DNA of 64,000 nucleotides from DAOPYU01 sp942493245 (GTDB lineage Bacteria > Sumerlaeota > Sumerlaeia > UBA8349), in the NCBI GenBank assembly GCA_942493245.1, contig OW818685.1, forward strand, positions 434,001 to 498,000, read 5' to 3'. Below are positions 1 to 9,429 of this stretch, piece by piece. A program made the translations under genes and the position numbers. How positions within the stretch are numbered: the first letter of the stretch is position 1; every line of letters starts with the position of its first letter. Under the pieces are notes generated by a model. It saw only the letters and a program-made list of their open reading frames with translations, was not told the DNA's origin and searched no databases.

Positions 1-320
1 GCATACAGGGTGGCGGTATAGGTGGCGGCGTTAGGCCCGCGAAACCACTCCCACCAGTTGCCAATGTCGGTCCGGTCGCCGATGGAACCCGGCCCCCAGC
101 CATAATTGGTGTCGCTGACAAAGTAATGGTTGTCTCTCAAGGTCACTCCGAGTCCGCCGTTGCCGTCATCGAGCCAGTTCTGCCCGGTCGAGTGGTGAAT
201 GAAAATCAGCCGGACTGGCGTGGTGGGCGGATTGGGATTGTCCTGAGCGGAGGAAAAAACCGTCAGATTGACAAGCAGGAGCGAGAGAAATACACAGGCG
301 GAGAGTTTTCGGAGAGACAT
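1..320 (-). CDS. Secreted protein of unknown function, 3' end beyond window (partial)
   Basis: Reading leftwards from an ATG at 320 there is an open frame of 106 codons that runs off the window edge without a stop. Residues 1-26 look like a Sec signal peptide (MSLRKL, then a hydrophobic stretch ending SSAQ). The mature part begins with a Pro/Asn-rich linker, then a motif FIHHSTGQNWLDDGNGGLG followed by a segment rich in Tyr, Trp and Gly. I recall similar openings in uncharacterised secreted bacterial proteins, but I cannot assign an activity. The codon pattern fits a real gene, and the 600-bp repeat-bearing gap on its 5' side separates it from ymdB, which is divergently transcribed. Confidence 0.6.
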   Translation of the reverse strand, partial: MSLRKLSACVFLSLLLVNLTVFSSAQDNPNPPTTPVRLIFIHHSTGQNWLDDGNGGLGVTLRDNHYFVSDTNYGWGPGSIGDRTDIGNWWEWFRGPNAATYTATLY

Positions 321-919
321 GGTAAAAGCCTTCCCTGGACAAATGAGTTTTCTGAAAAACAGCATTCTTTTTCGTCTTAACCGATACTGTTTAATCGTGG
401 GGATACGAGTGGGGAATCCCCACTCCTTCTCTGGCAATGCAGTATAAGCGTCGAGTCCCGGATTCTCAACCGGAAACGGGAATCCGGGACTCGGGATCAC
501 CAGGAACTCCTCATTGTCCGGCGAATTGTGAGGTTGTCGCTCGATGGGGAAGATGCAGGGAAGTCCCCCGTCCAGTAAAAATGGGGATGGCTGGAGGTGG
601 CACGGGCGTCCCGCCCGTGAATGGCCGACGTTCTCGTCGGCAGGGCCGGGAATTTCGGGGTTTTTGTTCCGGAGTCTTTTCATGGGCGAGACGCCCATGC
701 CACCTCAGAACCGTTTTCTTCTCTGCGTGAAGGCCAGAAGCGGGGGGGGCGCAAACCGAACAACGAGGAGTTTCTGATCGGGATCACCGCCGCGACATCC
801 TTGCGGTCCGTTGTTTTTGGCTGGACGGAGCGTTTTGTCTTTACTCTCCCGGTCGGTCTGGCATAAAAGAGGCGCTGTGAAGTTTTCATTGGAAAGGGCC
901 GCAGTCGCGGCGAGACTCT
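321..919. other. Gene-free stretch with a palindromic repeat
   Basis: I see no convincing gene in this 600-bp divergent gap between the secreted protein and ymdB. Several short open frames exist, but they follow the repeat sequence and have no ribosome binding site. It holds one two-armed palindromic repeat (594-706) and presumably the promoters of both flanking genes, which I could not place. Confidence 0.6.
594..706. repeat. Two-armed palindromic repeat (GGTGGCAYGGGCG family)
   Basis: The left arm at 594-619 (GAGGTGGCACGGGCGTC, then CGCCCGTG) and the right arm at 681-706 are inverted copies of each other, and each arm is itself a small palindrome. The right arm differs by paired changes that keep its own hairpin (GGGCG/CGCCC flanked by CAT/ATG). 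A single arm of the same family is found at 25407-25434 inside the 5' region of the oppA-like gene. Translation of the arm gives peptides such as HGRDARAT, so predicted small proteins here are artefacts. Confidence 0.75.
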
Positions 920-1723
920 ATGCGGATACTCTTTGTGGGCGACGTGATCGGCGGCATTGGCCGCAGACTGGCCGCGTCTATTCTTCCCGATCTTTGTTTC
1001 GAGCGTCAGATTGATTTTGTTATCATGAACGGCGAGAATGCCGCCGGGGGCAAAGGCCTGACGCCCCGCGTGGCGCGGGAACTCTTCAAAATGGGCGTTC
1101 ACGTCCTGACCGGCGGGAACCACACGTGGCAGAACCGCGAAATCTTCGACATCATTGATGACGAACCGCGCATTTTGCGCCCCGCCAATTACCCGCTCGA
1201 CCCCAACGTGCCGGGGCGCGGCTACGAGGTTTACAACGTGCCGGGCACCGACCTGCGCGTGGGCGTGCTCAACCTCTTGGGGCGCGCGTTCATGGATCCG
1301 GTGGATTGTCCCTTCCGGGTCGGCCTCGACGCGGTCGAACAGCTGCAGAAAGAAACGGCTCTCATCGTGGTGGACTTTCACGCCGAAGCCACCAGCGAGA
1401 AAGTCTCGCTCGGGTGGTTGCTCGACGGCAAAGTCACCGCTGTCATCGGCACCCACACCCACATCCCCACGGCGGACGAGACGATCCTGCCCGGAGGAAC
1501 CGCCTACCAGACCGACGCCGGCATGACGGGTCCCTTCGACGGGGTCCTCGGGGTTCAACGCGATATCATCATCCACCGCATGTTGACCCGCCTGCCCGTG
1601 CGCCACGAACTGGCAACGGGCGACCTGCGGTTCTGCGGCCTTTTGATCGAAGCCGATCCCAAGACCGGCCAGGCGCAGTCCGTCGAGCGGATCTGTATCC
1701 GGCGCAACCGCGTTCAAGATTGA
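920..1723 (+). CDS. ymdB: YmdB-family metallophosphoesterase (2',3'-cyclic nucleotide phosphodiesterase)
   Basis: 267 residues, the usual length for the YmdB/TIGR00282 family, cytosolic. The dinuclear metal-site motifs are all present: GDVIGG (7-12, Asp8), NGEN (37-40), GGNHTW (65-70), DFHAE (152-156), GTHTHIPTAD (177-186) and TDAGM (198-202). In Bacillus the enzyme hydrolyses cyclic nucleotides and influences biofilm versus motility choice; here the role is inferred from the family only. The start is fixed by the conserved MRILFVGDVIG opening, although no strong ribosome binding site precedes it. The gene converges on clpS, with only 10 bp between the stop codons, and has no obvious operon partner. 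Confidence 0.92.
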   Translation: MRILFVGDVIGGIGRRLAASILPDLCFERQIDFVIMNGENAAGGKGLTPRVARELFKMGVHVLTGGNHTWQNREIFDIIDDEPRILRPANYPLDPNVPGRGYEVYNVPGTDLRVGVLNLLGRAFMDPVDCPFRVGLDAVEQLQKETALIVVDFHAEATSEKVSLGWLLDGKVTAVIGTHTHIPTADETILPGGTAYQTDAGMTGPFDGVLGVQRDIIIHRMLTRLPVRHELATGDLRFCGLLIEADPKTGQAQSVERICIRRNRVQD

Positions 1724-1733
1724 ATAAAGGGAA

Positions 1734-2075
1734 TCAGTTGATCTGGCGCAGAAGAACCGTCAGGCTGATCTGACGCAGGACGTTGGCGATCTGCATGGCC
1801 TGTTCGCGCCGGGCAATGGCCACGGTGGCCTGTCCGTTGTTGTGGACGCGCAACATCAATTCATGGGCGCGCGGCAGGCCGCAATTCAGGGCTTTCATGA
1901 GTTGAACCACCACCTCGTCCATCGAGTGCTCGTTGTCGTTGCACAGCACCACGGCGAATTCGCGCCATGGCTCCATGTGGCTCAGGTCGAACACGATTTC
2001 GCGTTTTGCCGGAGCCTCCGCCGGGGGGGACTGAGGATGGACTTGAGTCTGTGACTCAAAATGAAATTTTGACAT
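1734..2075 (-). CDS. clpS: ATP-dependent Clp protease adaptor ClpS
   Basis: About 113 residues. The core VVLCNDNEHSMDEVV followed by RAHELMLRVHNNGQATVA corresponds to the ClpS fold (family pattern VVLxNDDxxxMxxVV, then A..IMLxVHxxG). ClpS sits on the N-terminal domain of ClpA/ClpC and delivers N-degron substrates. The first 25 residues are a variable linker, as is usual. I chose the ATG at 2075; a TTG at 2090 would add five residues, and neither has a clear ribosome binding site. The second Asp of the usual NDD is Asn and the Tyr/Pro pair usual after it is absent (NEHSM), so substrate specificity may differ. Convergent with ymdB. Confidence 0.85.
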   Translation of the reverse strand: MSKFHFESQTQVHPQSPPAEAPAKREIVFDLSHMEPWREFAVVLCNDNEHSMDEVVVQLMKALNCGLPRAHELMLRVHNNGQATVAIARREQAMQIANVLRQISLTVLLRQIN

Positions 2076-2393
2076 ATCAATCGCACACAAGAAGGAAATA
2101 TCGAGAACCGGCCCTCTGTCCAGAGCCTTGGCTTTCTGACCACATTGTGCCTCAATCCGGGAAGGGGTTTCAAGAGGAATTGTTCCGAAATTCCGAATTC
2201 AGCGGGTTTGCGTCCCCTCCAGAAAAAGAGAAACCGGAGGGGTTTGACAGTGGCCGCGCCGGAAAACAGCCTTATTTCCGGTTGAGCCGTTCCCCGGGGC
2301 CTGATAGAGTTTTGCGAAAGAACGGGGCGAGTCTCTTCCCGGTTCCCGAAAATGCGCTCCGTTCCTCCATTCCCGTTTGCAGGTGTTTCCGAC
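2076..2393. other. Divergent intergenic region, no gene seen
   Basis: About 320 bp between clpS and the first glycosyltransferase-like gene, which diverge. It contains no repeat that I recognise. A TTGACA-like hexamer near 2244 has no well-placed -10 partner, so no promoter is called. Confidence 0.5.
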
Positions 2394-4466
2394 ATGACTG
2401 ACATGACCCAACCTTTGTCCCCTGCGGAGACGACCTCTTCGTCGCCGAAAGTTCCCAAACACCCCTTCCTCTCAACACCGGGCGCCGCGTGGGTGGGACT
2501 GGGGGCGCTGGCGCTGATATATTGCCTGGTCGTGGGGAACCTGGTCTCGCGCGCCTATATCGATCTGGGCGACGGCAATTACCTCTACACTTCGTCGCGC
2601 ATGGCCGACGGATTGATGATTTACCGCGATTTCCTTTCGCCTCAACCCCCGCTGCACCTCCTGACCGGGTTGGTACTGGTCCGGGTGGGACGTTTCCTCG
2701 AAAATCACGTGGGCCTCGAGGATGGGCCCCTTATGACCGTGCGCGTCTTCAGCATGGTCCTGCACCTGTTGACCATGCTGTGCATCGGGGGCCTGGGCCG
2801 CCGGATCACGGGAAGCCGGTGGGGTGGCGTGCTGGCCGCCGCGCTTTACCTCCTTCTGCCCCTCAATTTCTGGTGGAGCCTCGGGTACCAGAGCGAACTG
2901 TTGGAGATCTTCTGGATCTTCGGCGCCCTGGCGTGTTTCGTGCGGTTCCGTCCGGCGCCGATGATTGTGTCGGGCGTCCTGATGGGCCTGGCGGTTCTGA
3001 CCAACATGACCGCCGCCCCCTATGCCCTGGCCAATCTGCTGTTTCTGTGTGTGCGCCACGGGTGGGGATTGGGAAATCCCCGGCGAGCCGGGTGGAAACT
3101 GGTGTTGTGTTACCTGCTGCCGTTCCTGCTGGTGACGGGGGTGGTCATCACGTACTACGAAGTGCGCACGGGGGCGTATTTCCTCAACGTGGTGTCGAAT
3201 CAGGTCGGTTCCTATCCCAAGGGCGGTTTCTGGGGGTATGCCGTGGGTAAGGTGTTGAGCCAGGGGGGGAAAATCCTGGTCAACGAAGCGGGTTTTATCC
3301 TCATGGGGCTTTTGGGTCTGATGGCTTACAACCGGCGCGAACGAGGGATCGAACGCGAGTACCTGGTCTGGTACGCGTTGGCGCTGCTGCTCTCGTTGCT
3401 CTATGTGACCAAAGGCGGCACGATGGATTACATCTTCACCCTGGGCGAACCGGTTCTGGCCCTGTTTGGCGCGTACTTTCTGACACGCTTTTTCCGGCCC
3501 GGTTTCTGGAGCCGGTTCCGCCCCGCCTCACTCTGGCACGACACGGCCCTTTTCCCCCAGATCGTCTTCGCCCTGCTGCTGGCAACCGTTACGCTGGCCC
3601 TGCCGGTCCGGTTCTACATCGAGACGCTGAAACAGCGGCAATTTGAACAGAACGAAGAGGGGCTAGATCTGGTCGCTCATTATATTGAGCGTTACAGCAA
3701 ACCGGGCGACACGATCGTGTCCGATCCCTATTACGCGTTCGTCACGCGCCGGCTTCTGGCCGAGGAGTATTCGGAACTTTTCCTCTGGACGCTGAAGTAC
3801 TCGCTCGAATGTGAGGCGATGCTGTTGCAGGAAGAGGAAGTGCGCGGTCCGGAAGCGCTTGCGGCGAAACTGTTGCGGGGCGAAGGGGTTCTGGCTGGAG
3901 CGCTGGTGGGTCTGATGCCCGTTGAATTTCGGCGCAGCCTGGTGGAACGCCTGAGCGCAAACCAGCCTTTCGATCCGGCGCAGGTTACGGATCTGCTCGC
4001 GTATATCAATTACACCCTGCGCGAGAAACCGCTCTATTCCCCCGCCAGTTTTGCCAACGTGAACCTGTCCGATGAAGTCAAAGTCCTCGCGGCGGCGAAC
4101 CCGATGGGCGCGGATCGCGCGCGGCTCAACCGCCTGCTCTTCGAGGCGGTCTATCCCGACCATGTAAAACCGGGCGTGGCGGCGCATCAACCGGACGGAG
4201 AGGGAATTCGCAAAGTGAAAGCGATTGCCGCGCGGTTGCGTGCGCGCAGCATTCCGATCGTGATCGCCAGCACCAGCGAGGGAAACCTTCAGACGCTACG
4301 TTCCGAAGAAATCCGAAGCGCAGTGGAGGCCTGCTACAAACCGCTGATTCCCGCGGAAAATAAGGAACTGACCGAGAAAATGAAAACCCTGAATTTCCAG
4401 ATGCAGATTTTTGTCCCGAAAAGCGACACGGAAATGCAGGGAGCGGAAGTCAGGAAAGGGAACTAG
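2394..4466 (+). CDS. Polytopic glycosyltransferase-like membrane protein (GT39/ArnT-like)
   Basis: 690 residues with roughly ten to twelve hydrophobic segments in the first two thirds, then a soluble C-terminal part of about 250 residues. Just after the first membrane segment lies DLGDGNYLYTSSRMADG followed by IYRDFLSPQPPLHLL. This is the layout of the first extracytoplasmic loop of GT-C enzymes (acidic residue, then Y-x-DF...PP), which use polyprenyl-phosphate sugars. The ATG at 2394 is preceded by AGGTG at good spacing; an upstream ATG at 2352 has none. It is the first of three consecutive large membrane proteins in the same direction, suggesting work on a surface polysaccharide or glycoprotein. 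The sugar and acceptor are unknown. Confidence 0.75.
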   Translation: MTDMTQPLSPAETTSSSPKVPKHPFLSTPGAAWVGLGALALIYCLVVGNLVSRAYIDLGDGNYLYTSSRMADGLMIYRDFLSPQPPLHLLTGLVLVRVGRFLENHVGLEDGPLMTVRVFSMVLHLLTMLCIGGLGRRITGSRWGGVLAAALYLLLPLNFWWSLGYQSELLEIFWIFGALACFVRFRPAPMIVSGVLMGLAVLTNMTAAPYALANLLFLCVRHGWGLGNPRRAGWKLVLCYLLPFLLVTGVVITYYEVRTGAYFLNVVSNQVGSYPKGGFWGYAVGKVLSQGGKILVNEAGFILMGLLGLMAYNRRERGIEREYLVWYALALLLSLLYVTKGGTMDYIFTLGEPVLALFGAYFLTRFFRPGFWSRFRPASLWHDTALFPQIVFALLLATVTLALPVRFYIETLKQRQFEQNEEGLDLVAHYIERYSKPGDTIVSDPYYAFVTRRLLAEEYSELFLWTLKYSLECEAMLLQEEEVRGPEALAAKLLRGEGVLAGALVGLMPVEFRRSLVERLSANQPFDPAQVTDLLAYINYTLREKPLYSPASFANVNLSDEVKVLAAANPMGADRARLNRLLFEAVYPDHVKPGVAAHQPDGEGIRKVKAIAARLRARSIPIVIASTSEGNLQTLRSEEIRSAVEACYKPLIPAENKELTEKMKTLNFQMQIFVPKSDTEMQGAEVRKGN

Positions 4467-4549
4467 TCGCCTCTGAAGGAAACGCCGGGTTGGATGCGGG
4501 TTCGGTATACCCGTCACCCGGTTCTCCAATCCAGAAAGAAAAGACCAGA

Positions 4550-6499
4550 ATGGTGTCCGAAATTTTTTCTCAACCCGCCACCTGTCCACCTACCCATCCC
4601 CGATGGTTCAAAAGCGGCTGGTTCGCCGATGGACTCTTTGTGCTGGTTGCGATCCTGCTCACGCTGGCGTTGATCGAACCGCCCTGGACGAGGCTTGGGT
4701 CGGAATGTCTGGGAGTTCACTCCTCCGCAAGCTTTGGCGCGTTTCCCGACACGGTGGACTCCATTGCCAACTTGGTCTTTCAGAAATGGTTCCATTTTTC
4801 CGTGACCGAACTGGGCGAGTGGCCCCTGGGGCATTCCCGCTACCTGTTGTTCCCCTATGGTGGCTCGCACGGCGCGGCGTTCGATGGCCTTTTGCCCGCT
4901 GTTCTTGTGGGGGCGCTCTCCTTCCTGTTTCCGCTTCCGATCGCTTACAATCTGGCGATCCTGAGCGCATTTGTATTCTTGGCCGTCGCGTGTTACCGGT
5001 TGGGGGTGTTTTTGTGGGGACGGAGTGTGACCGCCTGGGTGACGGGTCTGAGCGCTTTGATGCTACCGTATGTGATGCAGCGGGCCGGTCAACCCAACCT
5101 GATGCACGTGTGGACGCTGCCTGTCGGGATGCTGCTCTACTTCCGCTTTGCGCAATGCCCCACCTGGGGCCGCGCGGCGGCGTGGATGGCCGCTTTCCCG
5201 CTGATGGCGTCGGCTTCGTGGTATCTCCTGATGGCGGGAATGATTTTTCACGGGGCTGCGTCGGTCGAGTTTGTTTTGTTCGGGGTACGGGAACTGGAAA
5301 AAATCGGAAAGCGGGTGGCGCGGGTTCTCGCCGTCTGGGTCGCCGGGATGGGATGTGTTTTCTTACTGGCCGTCCCCATGCTGTCGGCCCGAGGCGGAGA
5401 AGGACCGGTCCACGATCTCGCCACGATGGCGCGTTATTCGACGCCGGTTATTCAGTATTTCCTCCCTTACCCTCATTTCGGTTGGATGGGCGATGTTTCC
5501 CCGTTTCGCTACCTCCAGTCCCAGGTCGGAACCCTCGCGGAGGGGTATGCGGGCGGGCCGGTGGCTTCCCTTGTTCTCTTCGCCCTGTTTCTTTGCGTGG
5601 GGGGGCGGCGGGCGTTTATCCGCGAGCGCTTCCTTTCCGGCCTGACCGGGATTGTGGCCTTTGTGTTGTCACTGGGACCCTATCTGCAGACGGTCCGGTC
5701 TCTTCCGCCGGGGGAAGGTATGTGCCTGCCCCTCTATTATCTGTGCCGTCTGTGGGACGGTTTCACCCTCATCCATGCTCCAGGCCGACTTCACGTCATT
5801 CTGGCGCTGGTGGCGCTGGTGGGGGCGGGTCATCTGCTCCACGCAATCGAAGAGCGCGCCTGGCAAAAGGGGCGACGGGCAAAAGGACTGTTTCTGGCGG
5901 GTGTTCTGGTGGTATTCACTCTCAACGGCCTCTGGTCCTGCAAGCCTCTCTCTCTCTCATTCTTCCAACTTCCCCCTGTACCCGCGTTCTACACGACGCT
6001 GGCCGCTCAGGCCGGGCCGGAAGCCATTTTCGACGTCCCTTCCAACAGTCTGTTTTTCGGGCGCTACAGCTACTTTCAGTTTACACATAAACGCCCGATC
6101 GTCTCTTCGACCGTGTTTCATGGCGCGGAAGAACCGTTGCGCCGGTTCCTGTCGGAAGACGACCGGAACCGCTTTTTCTGGTTCGAGCACAGCAAGGATG
6201 TCGAAACGGAAGAGATGGCGCGCCGCATCAGTGATGTGGCCTATCTCGATGAGTTGGGCCGGCGCGGTATCGGGTTCGTGATTGTCCACGACACCACGCT
6301 CCAGACGGTGTCCAAATTTGTCCCCACTCTGGCTTCCCCCGATCTGCTGCGCTGGTACGATCTGATCCGTCAGGGATGGAGCACTCGGTTGCTGTACGAA
6401 GGCGAGGGCATCCACGTGTACAGCACCCATCCCCTGGACCCGGCGCCGGATGGAAAAGCGCAAAGCAGTCCTGAAAGCAAGGAGAACACGGAACCATGA
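4550..6499 (+). CDS. Polytopic membrane protein, probable glycosyltransferase-related
   Basis: About 649 residues with around ten hydrophobic segments and a soluble C-terminal domain. The first extracytoplasmic loop contains FPDTVDSIANLVFQKWF and later LFPYGGSHGAAFDGL, an arrangement resembling uncharacterised GT-C-like proteins, but I see no decisive signature. The stop overlaps the next start (ATGA at 6496-6499), so the two are almost certainly translationally coupled. The start is uncertain: ATG 4550 is chosen, with an alternative ATG at 4490 preceded by AGGAA at long spacing. The C-terminal 150 residues (after the last membrane segment) probably lie in the periplasm, as in the preceding protein. 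Confidence 0.6.
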   Translation: MVSEIFSQPATCPPTHPRWFKSGWFADGLFVLVAILLTLALIEPPWTRLGSECLGVHSSASFGAFPDTVDSIANLVFQKWFHFSVTELGEWPLGHSRYLLFPYGGSHGAAFDGLLPAVLVGALSFLFPLPIAYNLAILSAFVFLAVACYRLGVFLWGRSVTAWVTGLSALMLPYVMQRAGQPNLMHVWTLPVGMLLYFRFAQCPTWGRAAAWMAAFPLMASASWYLLMAGMIFHGAASVEFVLFGVRELEKIGKRVARVLAVWVAGMGCVFLLAVPMLSARGGEGPVHDLATMARYSTPVIQYFLPYPHFGWMGDVSPFRYLQSQVGTLAEGYAGGPVASLVLFALFLCVGGRRAFIRERFLSGLTGIVAFVLSLGPYLQTVRSLPPGEGMCLPLYYLCRLWDGFTLIHAPGRLHVILALVALVGAGHLLHAIEERAWQKGRRAKGLFLAGVLVVFTLNGLWSCKPLSLSFFQLPPVPAFYTTLAAQAGPEAIFDVPSNSLFFGRYSYFQFTHKRPIVSSTVFHGAEEPLRRFLSEDDRNRFFWFEHSKDVETEEMARRISDVAYLDELGRRGIGFVIVHDTTLQTVSKFVPTLASPDLLRWYDLIRQGWSTRLLYEGEGIHVYSTHPLDPAPDGKAQSSPESKENTEP

Positions 6500-9006
6500 A
6501 GATGGACGAACCGGCTGCGGCAACGCAGAGACCTCCGGCCCAACCGGAATCTCCCGAAACCGATGCATCAACCTTTTCGCCGGGTCGGCGTGGATGGGGC
6601 GTGTTCCTGATTCTCTGGGCGGCTCTCGTCACCTTTCTGTTTCTGGCTCCATCCGAGTGGAGTGTCTCCTGGCTGCCGTGGTTGAAACCCGCCGGGCATT
6701 TCCGCAGCCTCATGGCCCCCTATCGTTTCCTGATCGGCTCTGAGACCGCTTCGTGGAACTGGCTTGTGCCCGCCTCGTTCTGGGTCGAACTGGCGATTGG
6801 CGTGGCGGGATTGGCCTTCATGGCGTGGGTGGGACGCTTGTTTCTACGCTGTTTCGAGGTCTATCTGCCGCGTTCCGTCGAATGGGCGCTATGCCTGGTG
6901 ATGGGGATAGGGGTTTGCGGCGTTGTCTATACGTTTGTGACGATGGCGGGGATGTTGACGCAGGGAGTGGCCTGGGGAACACTGGGCCTTCTTATCGTCG
7001 TTCTGAAGATCATCGCGCGTCTCGCCGACAAACCCCGTCTGGCCCGTTCGCTGGACCCGGAGTCGGAGCGGGTGGTTCGGGCTGCGCATCGCGAGAAACA
7101 CCAGGCCTGGCTCCTGCGGCATGTCCATGAAAGCATGGCCCGCGAGTGGGAAGAACGTACCTGGTTCAAGCCTTCCGGCCCTGCCGCACTCGTCGAACGG
7201 CCCCTTCTTTGGGGCATGGGGATTCTGTTCACCCTCCTCACGTTTCTGATTTTCTACCACGCGCTCTTTTTCCCGGAAACCTACTGGGACTCGTTGATTC
7301 TCTACCTGGGCCACGCGCGCGCGATCTTTCTCGAACACGCCTTCCCGAACAAGGTCGTGCTTCAGGTGGGAGTGGGGCTGGGCGCGAACTACCCCCATCT
7401 GTTCGAACTGGTCGGCGCGGTGATCGCGACCTGGGCCAATCACTGGTCCCCGATTTACCTCCAGCTGGTCTCGCCCTTGGCCGGACTGGCTTCTCTGATT
7501 CTGGTTTACCACACGGTCCTGCGCCTCTCGCGCTCCGTCTTTGTCGCCGCCACGGCGACGCTTCTTCTGCGCGCCGTGCCCCTCCTGCTCATCTACCACA
7601 TCTACGCCTCGAACTACTCGTTCGCAGTGCTCTACGCCGCCGCGTTCTTTTACTGCGCTTTGCGTTATATTGAGGATGGGTTGCCCGGTTACTTCGCTCT
7701 GATGACCGCCTGCGCCGCGTTCGCCGTCCACATCAACTACCTGATGGGCGCGCTCTGGTTCTGCTGGGGGTTGACGATCCTCCTGGCCCACTGGCCCCGC
7801 CGACCCACGGAGGCGTTCAAAGTGGGCGCTCCGTGGTACTGGGTCGAGGCGCCCCATGTCGAGGAATTCACCCAGCCCGAGTTCTGCCGGGTGCGCCAGT
7901 GGCTGTCTCTGGGGCAACTGATGGTCACCCCGTCCTTCTGGCTGATTTCCCTCGCGGGACTGGCGACGGGCGCCATCTGGTACGTCCGCAACTGGGTCGT
8001 GACGGGCAACCCCCTCTACGCTTTTTTCACGGGGATTTTCAAAGGAACGAAACACTTCAATCCCGAGGTGCTTGCTTCGGCGGATCTCGAGTGGCAGGCG
8101 CACGGCGCCGGAATCGCGGACATGGGGCCGACCGTCTGGTTGCGCCTCCTGCATTCCTGGTCGTTCTTCGTGAACGACTACCGTGGGGGCAACTATTGCT
8201 GGCGCTGGGCGCCGAGTATCGTCGGGCTGGCCCTGCCCGGTGCTGTGATTATCGTCCTGATGGTTCTCAAACCGCTCTGGCAGAAAAACGGGACCGGACC
8301 GGACACGCGTCCCACCTTCGTGTGGGACACCCCCACGCGGTTCGGTCTGGTGGCGTTCTTTTTCGCGGCCGTTCTGTTCGTTTACAACTACTGCCTGGGG
8401 CCGTACTACCTCTACCACCTGCTGCCCTGTTTCGCCGTCTTCGGCATATTTTTCTACTTCGCCTTGAGTGTCTGTCCCCGTCCCGTCCTCTGGTTGTTCG
8501 GATTCTGGGCCATCTTCTGCGCGTTCATGCCCGGTCTGCCGATGGCGCTCATGGGACAGAAGATCACCTCGGTTGAGGCCATGAAACTGACGCCCCTCCA
8601 TAACCCGGGAATCAGCGCGGATCTCTTCTACGAAATGCGGTGGGGCCAGACGCCCCGCCTCTGGAAACGGATCAACCGGGAATGCAAGGGGAGCGCGATC
8701 CTCACGCACGAGAATCGCCACCTGCTCTTTGACCCCTCGATTAAACTGGTCCACATGGACGACTGGGAGGTCCAGCAGGTCTGGGGCAAGTCTTCCGCCG
8801 AACGGCTCGAAACGCTCAAGGAACTGGGAGTGCGTTATTACCTGAAGGTTCCGTTCGAGACGGACCACCCGATCAACGCCCGCCTCGGCCACGCCGAATG
8901 GATCGCCGACGGAACGCTGGAAAAGGTGGCCGAATTTCCGGACGAAAATGGTACGCCCCACACGCTCTACCGGTTTCATTACCCGGATGCGGGAATTTCG
9001 AATTAA
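6496..9006 (+). CDS. Large polytopic membrane protein, GT-C glycosyltransferase-like
   Basis: 836 residues with a dozen or more hydrophobic segments. A cytosolic insert (about 170-235) is rich in Arg/Glu and separates the first membrane segments from the rest. The segment FPETYWDSLILYLGHARAI, then GANYPHLFELVG, matches the first-loop pattern of GT-C enzymes (acidic residue in WDS, later aromatic/Pro). It starts within the stop of the preceding gene (ATGA), which supports a joint role in cell-surface glycan assembly or protein glycosylation. The stop codon at 9004-9006 lies inside an AT-rich repeat that flanks the next gene, so the last few residues (GISN) derive from that repeat. Confidence 0.65.
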   Translation: MKMDEPAAATQRPPAQPESPETDASTFSPGRRGWGVFLILWAALVTFLFLAPSEWSVSWLPWLKPAGHFRSLMAPYRFLIGSETASWNWLVPASFWVELAIGVAGLAFMAWVGRLFLRCFEVYLPRSVEWALCLVMGIGVCGVVYTFVTMAGMLTQGVAWGTLGLLIVVLKIIARLADKPRLARSLDPESERVVRAAHREKHQAWLLRHVHESMAREWEERTWFKPSGPAALVERPLLWGMGILFTLLTFLIFYHALFFPETYWDSLILYLGHARAIFLEHAFPNKVVLQVGVGLGANYPHLFELVGAVIATWANHWSPIYLQLVSPLAGLASLILVYHTVLRLSRSVFVAATATLLLRAVPLLLIYHIYASNYSFAVLYAAAFFYCALRYIEDGLPGYFALMTACAAFAVHINYLMGALWFCWGLTILLAHWPRRPTEAFKVGAPWYWVEAPHVEEFTQPEFCRVRQWLSLGQLMVTPSFWLISLAGLATGAIWYVRNWVVTGNPLYAFFTGIFKGTKHFNPEVLASADLEWQAHGAGIADMGPTVWLRLLHSWSFFVNDYRGGNYCWRWAPSIVGLALPGAVIIVLMVLKPLWQKNGTGPDTRPTFVWDTPTRFGLVAFFFAAVLFVYNYCLGPYYLYHLLPCFAVFGIFFYFALSVCPRPVLWLFGFWAIFCAFMPGLPMALMGQKITSVEAMKLTPLHNPGISADLFYEMRWGQTPRLWKRINRECKGSAILTHENRHLLFDPSIKLVHMDDWEVQQVWGKSSAERLETLKELGVRYYLKVPFETDHPINARLGHAEWIADGTLEKVAEFPDENGTPHTLYRFHYPDAGISN

Positions 9007-9020
9007 AAATTACGAATTAC
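8994..9020. repeat. AT-rich inverted repeat, left flank of four-helix-bundle gene
   Basis: Alternating AATT/TTACG units (AATTAAAAATTACGAATTAC is part of it) stand out against the GC-rich surroundings. The same units occur in inverted orientation at 9430-9470, so the two bracket the small gene between them. The left copy overlaps the stop codon of the upstream membrane protein gene. Confidence 0.65.
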
Positions 9021-9038
9021 AAGTGTCTTGAGGAAAAA

Positions 9039-9410
9039 ATGAAGACAGACAATGTTGTTCAAACCAAGAGTTACGCATTCGCTGTCCGTATCGTTCGGCT
9101 CTATCAGCATCTGTCGGCCCAGAAGAAAGAACAGATACTCTCCAGGCAGATATTGCGATCCGGTACCAGCATAGGCGCCAATGTTGAGGAAGCTATCGGT
9201 GGACAATCAAGGGCCGATTTCGTCGCCAAACTCAGTATCGCTTACAAAGAAACCCGCGAGACGATCTACTGGCTACGCCTGCTTAAAGACACGGGATACC
9301 TGACTGAGACCGAATTCGAAAGCATCCACAAGGATGCAGAAGAACTCTGCCGAATCATAGGAGCCATTCAAAAGTCCACTAAAGGAAAACCGATTCCCCC
9401 CCATTCCTGA
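9039..9410 (+). CDS. Four-helix bundle protein (23S rRNA intervening-sequence protein family)
   Basis: 123 residues, all helical in appearance and typical in length. Family marks are the early hydrophobic helix, the segment QILRSGTSIGANVEEA (33-48, compare R.S.SI..NI.EG in the family) and the helix with ETRETIYWLRLL. The family occurs in rRNA intervening sequences and free-standing in many genomes, and it is related to the Avd accessory protein of diversity-generating retroelements. Its biochemical role is unknown; nucleic-acid binding is suspected. The ATG at 9039 follows AGGA at 9031-9034. It is bracketed by inverted AT-rich repeats and has a lower GC content than its neighbours, which suggests a mobile cassette inserted upstream of trpA. 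Confidence 0.88.
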   Translation: MKTDNVVQTKSYAFAVRIVRLYQHLSAQKKEQILSRQILRSGTSIGANVEEAIGGQSRADFVAKLSIAYKETRETIYWLRLLKDTGYLTETEFESIHKDAEELCRIIGAIQKSTKGKPIPPHS

Positions 9411-9429
9411 TCCCGGATTTCGGATACTC

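Noticed and set aside
437..866. Several overlapping open frames on both strands upstream of ymdB
   Set aside because: They translate the palindromic repeat at 594-706 (peptides such as GRDAHAT) and have no ribosome binding sites.
680..1717. Long open frame of about 345 codons opposite ymdB
   Set aside because: It is the antisense shadow of a clear ymdB gene in GC-rich DNA; its composition (His, Arg, Asp-rich) is typical of such shadows.
6889..8979. Open frame of nearly 700 codons opposite the third membrane glycosyltransferase gene
   Set aside because: Antisense shadow: charged, low-complexity translation with no domain, while the sense strand has clear membrane segments and a coupled start.
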